Part shown: positions 53,690-63,925 of the stretch, in pieces
How positions within the stretch are numbered: the stretch's first letter is position 1
Layout: every line of letters begins with the position of its first letter
Assembly: GCA_022495005.1 (NCBI GenBank)
Contig: JAGYXB010001798.1
Span: 62,001 to 126,000 of the forward strand
Source: Rhyacophila brunnea
Taxonomy: Eukaryota > Arthropoda > Insecta > Trichoptera > Rhyacophilidae
Reading direction: 5' to 3'
Length of the DNA stretch: 64,000 nucleotides
The notes under the pieces: model-generated
Told to the model about the DNA's origin: nothing
Database searches by the model: none
What the model saw: only the letters and a program-made list of their open reading frames with translations
Program-made: the position numbers and the translations under genes

Positions 53690-54145
53690 ATAGTAATTTG
53701 AAAATTAATGCCTTCAGTGGCACTTCGAATTATGTTGGTTTGAAAGCTTTTTTCTCGGGCGAGTGTGCATTACAGAAATGGTAATTATATTTGTCTCTTT
53801 GAAATATGGCGACAAATCAAATTACGAGAGCTAGGCGTTGCAAAGCCGATATTTGCCACCGCTGGCTTTTCCACTGAAATATTATACATGGCGTAGTGGT
53901 GCTCAAATTTTGGCTCGTAGACAATACACTAGAATAGAGGTGTTAGTTTATAAATTATTATAACAAAAACAGTTGCGAAATTCTGCATCCCTTACATAAT
54001 AAAAACATTAAATAATTTCCCGGATAGTTTTATTGCGACTTCTTAAACTGACTTAAACTGAACTAAAGCTTATGCAGGACTCTATTAAAATCGATTTGAA
54101 AGTAAGTTTTTATCGACTACAATATTTATTTTGACTGTTGTTTTC
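53690..54145. other. Unassigned sequence
   Basis: No frame or repeat structure could be supported in this stretch. Confidence 0.4.
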
Positions 54146-54149
54146 ATGT

Positions 54150-54550
54150 TCGGAAACTTGTACGTATGCAGTTCGCCGTATCACAATTCACCGTGAAACA
54201 TATGGCCGTATGTTAAAGCCGTCTAACCTCTTTGTGTCGTACAGTACTGATATAAAATTCTTGTCTAAATATAACACGGTTCATATCGGTTTACACTTTA
54301 CAGGAAGCCAGCAGCAAGCAAATTTTGAAAATAACCGATATACTGGATTATTTGTTAGGTTAGGTTTTCATTCTTGAATTCATGAGTTTTGCCAAAATCA
54401 GCTATGGCAATTAAATTAATGCTTATATTGAATCTAATATAATTGGAGACCGTATAGTATACGGTCATCTCTTTCCGATAAGAAAGCTCACGGCGAACTG
54501 TGCCACGGTGAAATGTTTTACGTACAATTTACATGTAACTGGTTGTTTTG
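54150..54550. repeat. Repeat with TTAGGTTAGG and palindrome half
   Basis: GTTCGGAAACTTGTACGTAT and CAGTTCGCCGTATCACAATT at the left and GCTCACGGCGAACTGTGCCA at the right are partial complements. The middle has half of the palindrome of 44916-45112 followed by TTAGGTTAGG. Pieces recur at 22590-22740 and 51660-52275. Confidence 0.55.
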
Positions 54551-54559
54551 GGTTTCAAA

Positions 54560-54950
54560 TTATAATATTACAAATTGACCGCCCAAAATAAATAGTATCT
54601 TGCAAGTAATTTAAAAAAATATAGAATTTTTTACTATGCTTGAAACAAATTTATTTTTTGAAAATATCTCCATATTAGATTTGAGGGAATATGATTAAAT
54701 CATAAGAATTTTATATTAATATGTCTTGTGATATTTAATAATTTATTATGTAAGTAACTTTAAGTAACCTAAAACAATAGAATGATTCATTCTAGTCACA
54801 CTCAATGCAAGTTTCAACAATTTTTGATCTGTTAATTATCCCAGAATATACGTAATTTGTCAAAGTGTTACTCTACTAGCATATTATTATTATTGTTTCA
54901 AGGACCTACCCTTAATATGACTGACAAATACGTAACTAGGCAGTGTGCAC
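54560..54950. other. AT-rich, nothing recognised
   Basis: No coding or repeat content could be identified. Confidence 0.4.
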
Positions 54951-54954
54951 TACA

Positions 54955-55745
54955 AGGCCTGAACAAAAACGAACCATAAATGCGAATAAGAAAGCATTCG
55001 GCACGCTTATATCTCCGCAAGATGCGTTAGCCGGCTCGCACATCACAACTCGCCTTGTGTGCCTGACGGCCATAAATCAAAACTTCTGAGACCGCCGACG
55101 AATGTTGCATGCTACAACCTCGCACATCTGCCTAACGGCAAACGTCAAACGAGAAAGACTCTCGTCTGCCATTTTTATTGTGTTGATTGTATGAACAAAC
55201 CAGCGATGAGCGAGCAATGACGGTGTAGACAGAGACAGAGACAGAAATGGCCAATGGCCGCAGGCTGTGCGCTTGCGCGGAGCCGACATTTTTCGAGATC
55301 GACATGCAGGCTTTGGCCAATGCAACACAAGGCATGTCGCAGGGTCGCAGAGTTGCAGTTGCATCGGCCAATCTGCGAAGCTCCATTTGATAACGTTTGT
55401 TTCTTGGTTTACGATGACGACACATCGATGAATTCGTCGTAAGACGCATGCGGCGAGGTCTGATGTGCGAGCCCACTTAGAGTAAGATAGAATTTCTACG
55501 GCTGAATTAAATATTTTTATGAAATGTCACCAGTAAAATATTGATTTGAATGATTACATTCATTTAAAAATTGCAAGCACGTGTTACTGAAATGTATTGT
55601 TTTAAATATAAAGTTAGTGGTAATTATTTTTAGTTAGTTGGTAGCAGTACCGAGAAGTAACACGATGGTATAACGTTTCATTGTTAAGTTAATAATAATA
55701 AAATTGATGTTGTACTGTGCGTTATACGCGAGAAACATGGCTTTA
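54955..55745. repeat. Interspersed repeat (CACAGTAGAACC type), copy 2, split by a Harbinger MITE
   Basis: This is an inverted relative of 52870-53240: CAAGGCCTGAACAAAAACGA, GCATTCGGCACGCTTATATC and TCCGCAAGATGCG lead to the insert, and AGATAGAATTTCTACGGCTG, GTATAACGTTTCATTGTTAA and ACTGTGCGTTATACG follow it. The 447-bp MITE at 55030-55476 separates the halves. Confidence 0.68.
55030..55476. mobile_element. Harbinger-like MITE, copy 2 (TTA target site)
   Basis: TTA at 55027-55029 and 55477-55479 bounds GCCGGCTCGCACATCA ... TGATGTGCGAGCCCAC. It has the same 447-bp length as the copy at 24168-24614, though small compensating indels separate them (for example TGCAACACAAGGCATGTCGC present only here). 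Confidence 0.85.
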
Positions 55746-55749
55746 TTTT

Positions 55750-56510
55750 GAAGGACAATAGCCATGCTCTTAATATTATTACTCCAAGGTGCACTATGAT
55801 TAATTATTGATTATTATAGTAGACCCATTTTCAAAAGTCACTCTTTGACACTGAGAGAAAATGTAAACCTACTTAAAAACATTAACAGCAAGTCAGTGGA
55901 TATAATTATTTTCGAGGCTCACTATTGTTTTTTAAACTGAGGGCACCAAATTTTATCGATGCCGCCGACGTTATTTCGCGCGCAATTCATAACAAAGTTT
56001 TAGAAGCATTGATCTCGCGAGATTTCTAAAAGCAGCCTTAAGTGTTGCCAGACAATTCAATTTGGTTTCTTCGTTACTGATACTATAAATAAACATATCA
56101 TATCTTGCGTTGAAAGCCTTAAATGTTAATATTTGTAATGTGATTTGTAAGCAATAGAACTCACTTTGCACTGTGGTAATATTCAAATTTAGAAACAGTT
56201 AAAATAACGTAATATATTAATATCATATTATCAGAATACATATATATAATTTTCACAAAGCACGTGTGATTCTGTGATTGTTTCACTATAACTACTACAC
56301 TATTGTTTCCCAGTGGCGAAGAGTGACTTTTGAAAGTAGGTGGGCTATGAGGATCATGGTGCATAAATAGGGACTTCAGACGATAATAATAATGTGAAAT
56401 TACTATTTTGAATGGATACACCACTCTTGGAAACATATAATAATAATATTATGATATTATCAAGCTGTTGGTTACTTTTTAAAATTTATTTAAATATCTT
56501 CTCTTCTTGG
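55750..56510. other. Unassigned, with two broken hAT-family ends
   Basis: Right-end sequence AAAAGTCACTCTTTGACACTG (near 55830-55852) and left-end sequence CAGTGGCGAAGAGTGACTTT (56312) belong to the CAGTGGCGAAG family but point away from each other. A 71-codon minus-strand frame at 55971-56186 is unrecognised. Confidence 0.45.
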
Positions 56511-56514
56511 TCGT

Positions 56515-56900
56515 ACACTCATAGCTGAGGATTGTGACCACTTTTTGATTTTGCCGTCCTTTGAGCGACCAAGACTTTCCATCCTTCTTGGTCTTCCGCT
56601 TCTCTCGGGGTAAAATTAATGGTGCCCCCAGTCAGCTCTTTCACTTGGTCGCTCCAGCGCGCAGACGCTTTTCCTCTGCTTCGCTTTCCCTGGAGGCCAC
56701 CCAAAATCACCAGCCGTTTATTTATCTGCAGTCTCTGGATGATTGACTGCCTCGTGCTGTGCTCCGTCCAAGAAATACGAAGCATTCGGCGCCAACACCA
56801 CATCTCAAAGGCATCAATTGCCTTCCACTCCCTTGCCTTCCGCTCCCTTGAATTTAGGGTCCATGACTTAACTCCGTATAAAAATATAGAGAACACTAAT
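56515..56900 (-). pseudogene. Non-LTR retrotransposon C-terminal fragment, open for 125 codons
   Basis: The minus-strand frame reads MFSIFLYGVKSWTLNSRERK, EWKAIDAFEMWCWRRMLRIS and WTEHSTRQSIIQRLQINKRL, then LGGLQGKRSRGKASARWSDQ and REAEDQEGWKVLVAQRTAKS to a stop. The LYG..SWTL, AFEMWC.RR.L.I.W......, G...G.RSRG....RW.DQ order is the C-terminal third of insect endonuclease-reverse transcriptase proteins. The open frame is unusually well kept, so the copy is young. The catalytic domains are absent. Confidence 0.82.
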
Positions 56901-57083
56901 TTATAAGTTAATATTTAAAATATAACTTAATATTTAAAATTAAATATGATTTATCGACGCGGAAAAAACTTTTTTGAAACGATCTAATTTTAATGTATTT
57001 GTTTGAAGGCTGATGATGAAAAGCCTTCGATTCTAGCCCGCAATTTGTCGATCTATTACGATTATATTCTAATAGATGTCACG

Positions 57084-57369
57084 GTTCAGTGATTGAGGTA
57101 ATCACGAAGAGACGCTTTACATGGCTAGGACATGTGTTCTGGATGCCAAAGAGTGCGACACTTCGTACCCTTGTGGCACAGCCTCAAGGGTTCCGTTATC
57201 GTGGCCGGCCCGTACCCTGCAGCGGTGATACAAAAGCGATCTACGTGCTGCAGGTCTGGCATGGCAGGAGGCGCAAGAGTTGGAGATGGATCGAGAGAGT
57301 GTGCGCGAACCAGTGTTTGCCCTATGCCCCAATGATGGGTTGTGACAGGGTGAAAGAAGAAGAAGAAGA
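57084..57369 (+). pseudogene. 286-bp non-LTR retrotransposon 3' end with exact target duplication
   Basis: AGATGTCACG lies at 57074-57083 and 57370-57379. The insert reads RRFTWLGHVFWMPKSATLRT, LVAQPQGFRYRGRPVPCSGD, then LQVWHGRRRKSWRWIERVCA and CLPYAPMMGCDRVKEEEEE, ending in (GAA)n. It belongs to the same family as 23800-24931 (KSATLRT.VAQPQGF). Its first bases begin in mid-protein, as expected for strong 5' truncation. Confidence 0.88.
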
Positions 57370-57399
57370 AGATGTCACGATATTCTATGCAAATATATT

Positions 57400-58100
57400 A
57401 TGAAATTACGTAGGGACTACGCAGGGACTACAGCTATTGAACGCATACTGGTAAATATAAGGCACAACGAAGCTGTAGGTAGATACATTTGGACAACTAT
57501 TACATTATGATATATTACGTAGCCTCTGTTATATAGTTGGTTACTGATATAGATAACATATTTTTTATTAAGGTAGGCTTGATAATCGCTTAGTAAGGAG
57601 CATTCGCAACTGTGGTTTCAAAACCACTACTACACTATTAATTGTTATTCGGCCTTATGGTCTGCTGTGGTGAAAAAATCTCTCAAGGCACTACTTAAAA
57701 AGAAAAAAACTTGTCAACTAATGAATATCTTATTACATACCTATTATTGTCACCTCAATAGTACAATTAGATAACGTCTTGATTTTCATTGTTTTTGAGA
57801 TAGCTATTGAATATGATTCTACATTTCCTTTTCTACAAAATGATAAAACTAGGTAGGTACTTAAGTCAGAAGTTAATGGGAACTGTATTAATTTTGTGTT
57901 TGAAAATATTAGATAAATGCATTAAATAAATAAAATAATATATCTACAATATTACAACATTATTTAATTGTACCCAATTAGACAAGCACACTTTTTCATT
58001 TTTATTTTAATGTAATATGTTAACCAAGTAAAGTTTAAATTTCATTTTTCCAACAATGACCAAATCAGAGTTATCTAGTTGTAGTATTGAGGTGACTATA
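57400..58100. other. AT-rich, nothing recognised
   Basis: No repeat relationship or conserved frame seen. Confidence 0.4.
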
Positions 58101-58105
58101 TTATA

Positions 58106-58567
58106 CAGTAGAACCATGATAATATAATGGACTAATGCAGGTGAGAGGGTGTCCGTTAAATCTGAAAGTCCGTTATATAAAAAAACACAAATAAAATCCT
58201 GTTTATTCGTTTTCGGATGATAAATATGAGGGCCATCTTCATCTACTTCTAACCATTGTAAACTTATTGAATGGTGTAATAAATGCATCCATTCACTTCG
58301 AGTAAACAAATTAAACTGCTGTGCAACTGTGTGAATAAGCGGCCAACGTTGCAAACGTCAGTGGTACGTTCAGTCTACAAGCAGGATGGCATAATGACAC
58401 AAATTCGAATGCGAGAGGTATGGTCAAGCGCAGAACATTGTTTATAAGCGGTGACACTTGGATTTAAACATAACGTCATTAACAAGGTGTTTTTAATAAT
58501 CTTCACATCTGACCGGATACTTTGTCCGTTATATACGAAGTCCGTTAAGTATAGCGAGGTTTAACTG
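58106..58567. mobile_element. TA-flanked pogo/Tigger-like element
   Basis: TA at 58104-58105 and 58568-58569 bounds CAGTAGAACCATGATAATAT and the complement of ATAGCGAGGTTTAACTG. TCCGTTA(T/A)AT motifs lie inside both ends. CAGTAGAACC... ends with TA sites are typical of Tigger/pogo. A 115-codon minus-strand frame overlaps the left end and is not clearly transposase. Confidence 0.72.
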
Positions 58568-58569
58568 TA

Positions 58570-58820
58570 CAAATGGTTTATTTATTTAAGAAAACAAAAT
58601 GTTCTGGACACAACAAATCAATATTCAATGTTCACAATATGAGATGTACATTAAAACAAAAATTACTCTCACAAGAGAGATGAAGAAAATAGCATAATAA
58701 AATGAAAAGTACCTACATTATTGCAAATGCACCCCTCGTTAATGCTGCCTGATAGGCTTGACTCGAGGAAACAGATCTGATCCAGAATAGATCATGGCTG
58801 CGACCACGTAGGTTATTGGC
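58570..58820. other. Unassigned sequence
   Basis: No recognised features, apart from GATCATGGCTGCGACCACGT next to the hAT insertion that may be the end of a retrotransposon remnant. Confidence 0.35.
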
Positions 58821-58825
58821 AGGCG

Positions 58826-59332
58826 CAGTGACGTCCCTACAAAATGCCGCCCCATTTTTATATAATATTTTTTATCATTTTTTCATGACTCCAATATCGA
58901 AAAAATGTATTGTATGGATACATTACTAATAAAATATTATATACCAAACATACAAAATTAAATCTATACATATTTTCCCCCATTTTTTGACATCGGTAAT
59001 ACTGTGGTTTCTTACATGTAATTTTTGCGATACTTACAAAGATTTCGGCATAATTAAATCGATTTCTGGTCACCAAGAACGTCGAAGCGCAACGGAAGTA
59101 AACTAGACATCGCGAAACCAACAAAAAATGCAGTCCTGTTAAACCTTGTATGTTAATTAATACATTTTATTTCCGACCAGTGAGCTGATTTTTTAATGGA
59201 AAGATATTTTCGTTATTACTAAGTTTAGGTAGCCATTTCTATTACCAAATAATTCTCCTCGATTTGCCGCCCTTTCAGTAACTGCCGCCCCCAAGCGACG
59301 CTCAATCTGCCTACCCCGACGGAACGTCACTG
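58826..59332. mobile_element. hAT-like MITE, CAGTGACGTC family, copy 2
   Basis: GGCAGGCG / GACAGGCG (58818-58825, 59333-59340) flank CAGTGACGTCCCTACAAAAT and the complement of CCCCGACGGAACGTCACTG. Internal TTCTGGTCACCAA and TTTCGTTATTACTAAGTTTA match the copy at 15706-16090, which is shorter by about 120 bp. Confidence 0.8.
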
Positions 59333-59339
59333 GACAGGC

Positions 59340-59671
59340 GCATATAATTTTAAATGATTTACGACGTTTGACGACTTTTCGACCGAGAAGGGTTCTTCGA
59401 TTTGCTTCACCTATGGAGTGAATATCGACTAACACAAATTCATATATGGGGCGGTCCGGATCGCACGATCGCGTTCCCGGGTGCGCTTTTGACCATATGT
59501 ATAGAATGAAAGAGTCAGTTAAGACGTGTAATAATTTTCCTCACGTAGTTAGTTATGAAGTAAAAATGTGAATAAAGATAATTAACATGAGTTGTCAGTT
59601 GTAGACAAAAATATTGTTGTTCTTTGAATAGTGCCGCGCGTTAAAACCTTTTAGTTGTGAAAACATTACAG
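59340..59671 (+). promoter_or_regulatory. Possible promoter and untranslated first exon (weak)
   Basis: A G+C-richer stretch with GGGGCGGTCCGGATCGCACG near 59450 is followed by about 150 bp ending ACATTACAG GTAAGTAAT, a near-consensus splice donor at 59671/59672. Such an arrangement fits a 5' untranslated exon of a + strand gene lying beyond the window or unrecognised. No later exon could be tied to it. Confidence 0.2.
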
Positions 59672-60040
59672 GTAAGTAATCTCAAAGAACTGACTCAATT
59701 ATAACATACCTGCTAGCTACATAACATACAGTTACACACATCTAGATAGTACGTTACTTATTTAAAATTAAGTAAATAATACTATATAGGTTTATTATTA
59801 ATCATGTAATGTGTAGGTCTGCTAAGCAAATTTTGACTAATAAATTGGTATAGTTTCGACATATTATTGCTAAATAGATATTGTAAATTCCACATAATAA
59901 TAATATTAAGTGGTAATTTTCTGTCAACCCAGTCTATCGTGATTACATTAATTTGCAACATAGAAAACTTCAGATTATATATCTAAGAGCAACATAAAGT
60001 ATATTTAAAAAATAATTACAAGATAAAAAGCACTTTTTAT
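59672..60040. other. AT-rich, nothing recognised
   Basis: No conserved content detected in this stretch. Confidence 0.4.
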
Positions 60041-60046
60041 ATACCT

Positions 60047-61073
60047 ACAACGTTTTTAAATTGTCTGTTGAATCATATAAACTTGGTTTGACTAGCTTAA
60101 ACGATCAAAAAAATTTGTACTTGATAGAAAGAATATTGAAATGTCATATTGATTTCCATTGTAACGCACGTATATATTAATATTAATAATTTAGTTGCTA
60201 GAACCCCAGTCCCTTAGCAACCAATAATAGTGGATTCTATTACGGATTTCTTCCGAAATAACTTTTCATCCAAAACAGAATTAACTGAAAATTAATTCAA
60301 TCCTACTTAAAGATAGCTAAAAGTATTAAAATAATGCATTAGCATCGTGTTCTGATGTATTCTAAAAGTTTCAAATGTCTAGCTAGTCGGGAAATTAGTT
60401 AAAAATCGATTGCAATATTTGTACCGGACAAAAACACCGGATTCTGTTGAATCATATAAACTTGACAATTGTATGTATTAATAAATATAGAATACTGAAA
60501 TTTCATTTTGAAATTTCATAATTCATAGTAACGCACGTATATATTAATAATTTAGTTGCTAAGACCCACTTAGCAACCAATAATAGTGAGTAGATAATAT
60601 TACTTTTAAAGAATTTTTTCCGAAACAAATAAAACAGATTATTACAACTACAAATTAGATTATTATGCTCAAACTTGTACTTGATATGAAGTAAATAAAA
60701 AACAAACAAACCAACAAAATATAGAATACTGAAATGTCATTTTGACATTTCATTTTTATTTCCATAGAAACGCACGTATATATTAATAATTTAGTTTTAG
60801 GACCATCCCCTTAGCTACCAATAATAGTCTTTCACTTTTTACGGATTTTTCTGAAATAACTTTCCATACAAAACAGAATTAACTGAAAATGAATTCAATT
60901 CTACTTAAAGATGGCTAAAAGTATTAAAAGAATGCATTGGCATCGTGTTTTGATATATTATAAAAGTTTCAAATGTCTAACTAGTCGGGAAGTTAGTTAA
61001 AAATCGATTACAAGATTTGTACCGGACAAACAACCACCGAACAAATAAGAATACGACCTAAGAAAAACGTTGT
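60047..61073 (-). mobile_element. Cluster of three M1 MITE copies, head to tail
   Basis: Read on the minus strand: copy from 60047 to about 60440, truncated at TTTGTACCGGAC; a partial copy from about 60441 to 60650; and a third from about 60655 to 61073, ending AAAAACGTTG-TA. Each repeats CGCACGTATATATTAATAAT and AACCAATAATAGT in order. They may result from insertion of one copy into another plus deletion, or from unequal exchange. Confidence 0.78.
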
Positions 61074-61079
61074 AAACAA

Positions 61080-61555
61080 TGCAAACGATTCGTCAGTAGC
61101 TTGCAAAGAGATCAATTTTATAAGTAGGTAGAATGATGAAATGTATATAGATTCTAATATCAGTTTAAAAAATGTAGTGTACAATACTGATATTTTTATT
61201 TTATCATTGACTTCCCAAATATACACTCACCTTCCGCTCCACTACATGAATTAGAGTTTTGCGTTTGGACAAAAAATAAATAAAAATAAAAGCAGCAAAT
61301 GTATGAGAAACAGAAACAGCTAATCTCCTGCCCAATCTTGACAACCTAATTACAGTCGGGCCACATGAAAAGGTTTTTTATACTTGTAACACCACGATGT
61401 ATTAACAGTATTAACACGATATACAAAACGTTCTCAAAATTATTCTGTTCGTGGGCCCACATGACATTTAAAAAATATTCAATAATTTTAAATCTTCTTA
61501 TTAATAATTGAACTGGCATTTACGTGCTAGTAAGTACCCCATTACAATAGTTTTG
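61080..61555. other. Unassigned AT-rich sequence
   Basis: No gene or shared repeat was seen. A 72-codon minus-strand frame (61008-61226) starts in the repeat and is hydrophobic by composition. Confidence 0.4.
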
Positions 61556-61559
61556 AAAC

Positions 61560-62055
61560 AAAGTTATTTTTCCAAGATTTTTTGTTGTAACTTACTTCCT
61601 AATAATTTTTAATTAACTATTTTTTATTCAAAGAATAATACACAAGATTTAAGAATGTAACATTCTAATTATTGAACATACATAATTTCGAAAACACTTC
61701 TGAAAAAATATATTATAACCAATAGAAAAAACTTTTTGACAAAAAAAGTAAGACCGTAATCGAATCGACCAAACCGAACCTGCATCTCTCGGGTATCGCG
61801 CCCACACACATTGAGCACAATGCTAAAGGAGTCATACTTAATTACGACAAATTTTAATTAATGGCTTTTAATACTCACTGAAGCCCTTTCTAAATTGAGC
61901 TACATTGGCGACCGGCTTTTGTATTTTAAATCAAAGTAGGTATTACTTTAATTACTAACCGACATCACTGATCACTCCACGATTTTTTGTTGTAACTTAC
62001 TTGAACTTGCTATGGAGTGATCCGTGACGTCGGTTAGTAATTAAAGTAATACCTA
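61560..62055 (-). repeat. tRNA-bearing interspersed repeat, copy 5
   Basis: The module at about 61752-61830 (minus strand) begins like copy 1 (GACTCCTTTAGCATTGTGCT, GGGCGCGATACCCGAGAGAT) but its B-box region is damaged (CAGGTTCGGTTTGGTCGATT, apparently a small duplication). The right flank is folded back: CGTGACGTCGGTTAGTAATT at 62021-62040 is the complement of the family sequence at 61955-61975. Confidence 0.7.
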
Positions 62056-62059
62056 CATT

Positions 62060-62780
62060 AAAGTTATTTTTGTTAATTATAGTTTAACTGAGTCATTTAC
62101 GTTGACAGCTGTTTCGGGTAATAAACCCATCTTCAACTATATCTAATCTTAGCCCTAAACAGCTGAAAACGTTAAAGAAAGTGGAATTAAGCAAATAACT
62201 TTATTTCAAAACAATTGGAATCGTATTATTTTTTGAAGTACCTAAAAGTTTCTTAGTTGTAATAGCGTAAACAATGCAGGAGAGAGCAAGAGAGTGAGAG
62301 AGAAGAAATATTAAAAGGGGTAAAATGAGAGAAAATATACCTACGTAAATATGTGTGAGAGAGAGAGAGAATGAGTATTTTAATATAGTTGTAAGGTGAG
62401 ACTGAAAATACACGTAAATGTTTGAGAGAGCGGAAGACAGCGATAAGACGTATTAAAAAGCTGAAAGAAAGCATGTTATGGAAGTGTGTGTGATCGATAA
62501 ATATATTTAAAGTGGTCGTCTTTGTTGGGCGTATCGAGAATAATTTTTACAGGTGGCACTGCCTCATGGTATTTTTTCTAGTTTAGCATACTGTAGACTT
62601 TTCCCTGAATGACATTTTTGTTTACGCAATCATTTGATTTGATTCAGGGCAATGGTATAATCACAAGGTTGCAAATTTAATAGTATATTTTTCGGTAACC
62701 GGGTCAAAACAGAACATGGTTATTTATCACCCAAGCATTTTGAAGAATATATTGATTAAGAGGAAATATATCTAGCTTGC
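62060..62780. other. Unassigned, with GA-rich simple sequence
   Basis: Purine-rich tracts (GAGAGAGCAAGAGAGTGAGA near 62280, GAGAGAGAGAGA near 62356) make two overlapping low-complexity frames on the minus strand, rejected as genes. Nothing else is recognised. Confidence 0.45.
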
Positions 62781-63060
62781 CGGCAACACCGAGTTGAGCT
62801 CCGTTTAATTGAGGCTTTACAGCGATTAGAAATGCAGAAATTTTATGGCGTGTTGAAAACCTGTGTTATTAAAAATCTATAAAACCTAATATAGAGATAC
62901 AACAATTTCAATAACAAATGTTATATTTTCCTGAAATGTCATAATTCTCTTTATCGCTGTTCTGTTTTGTCACTTTTCTGTTTTCTTACCGTTCTGTTTC
63001 TTAATGTTCTGTTTATTAATTCATGGAACCATATTTTTTATGCTCGATGATTTTAAAGCC
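62780..63060 (-). repeat. Repeat, inverted relative of 17165-17430
   Basis: GGCAACACCGAGTTGAG, TGCAGAAATTTTATGGCGTG, CTGTTCTGTTTTGTC, CCGTTCTGTTTCTTAATGTT and TCATGGAACCATAT reverse the order found at 17165-17430. Confidence 0.65.
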
Positions 63061-63064
63061 AACC

Positions 63065-63540
63065 TAAGACACGATCAATGTCGGTAAAGCTCGACTTTTT
63101 CAGTGCGGTGATAAAAAAAGTTCTACAACACAAAACTATTTGAGAAACACTGCTTACCCTTATACTATCTCGGCCAAGTAATTTGGTTTAATATAACGCG
63201 TTTTTACTATACATTCTCATTGAATGTTATATAAGCAATTGTGATGGGAATGTTGTTTTAATTCCACGTTGTAAGTCGATTTTAGATACAGCGCAAATTC
63301 AATAAAGGAAAGTTGATAAAAAAAAATGTGTACTTTATATATGAAAAATATAGCAACATGTTTTGTAAATAATTATAAATAGTGGAGGCTAAATAACTTT
63401 AATGACATCGTCACGCGATTACAGGCTGAACGTGGTTGTCAACATTTTAAAAACATTTAATTTTAGTGTTCTACAATAATATTCATTACGTGCTGGAAGG
63501 CACATTCAAATACGAAAAAGTCAAGGTTGATTTATCATAA
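63065..63540. other. AT-rich, nothing recognised
   Basis: No conserved frame or repeat. Confidence 0.4.
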
Positions 63541-63925
63541 AGTATGAACATCTTGGATTTACCTACGCATATTTTTATAATAAGTCAAGATAGTGACATT
63601 TTGAGGTCAAGGTATAATGAGGAGCAGTACACACTTTATTGTGGCAAAAAGATCACGTGGCATATGAAAATGCAGATACTAGGCTGGATTGGCCACGTGC
63701 ATAGAATGCCGGAAAATATACCGGCGAGGCGAACTATGTCGATGGCAAGAGAAGACCTGGATGGCCGAAATTGAAATAGCTGGATTGCGCCACGAGAGAT
63801 TTTAAAATGCTCGGTCAAAGCATTTGGAAAGTGTCGGCGCTGGCTCGTCCAAGATGGTGGAAGTTTTTGAAGGAGGCGAAGACTCGCCAAGGGTTGTAGT
63901 GCCACAAACGATGATGATACTCTAA
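63540..63925 (+). pseudogene. Non-LTR retrotransposon C-terminal fragment
   Basis: The + strand reads RYNEEQYTLYCGKKITWHMK, then MQILGWIGHVHRMPENIPAR and RTMSMAREDLDGRN-stop, and in other frames FKMLGQSIWKVSALARPRWW and KFLKEAKTRQGL, followed by GATGATGAT. YN.E.Y.LY......, R..W.GHV.RM......R, W...A.....W...L.EAKT..GL is the end of insect non-LTR reverse transcriptase proteins. A different subfamily from 57084-57369. Confidence 0.78.

Noticed and set aside
58007..58354. Gene for a 115-residue protein
   Set aside because: It crosses the left border of the TA-flanked pogo-like element and has no recognised similarity.
62253..62474. Protein-coding gene in the GA-rich region
   Set aside because: The open frames consist of low-complexity serine/leucine/histidine runs encoded by simple purine-rich sequence.
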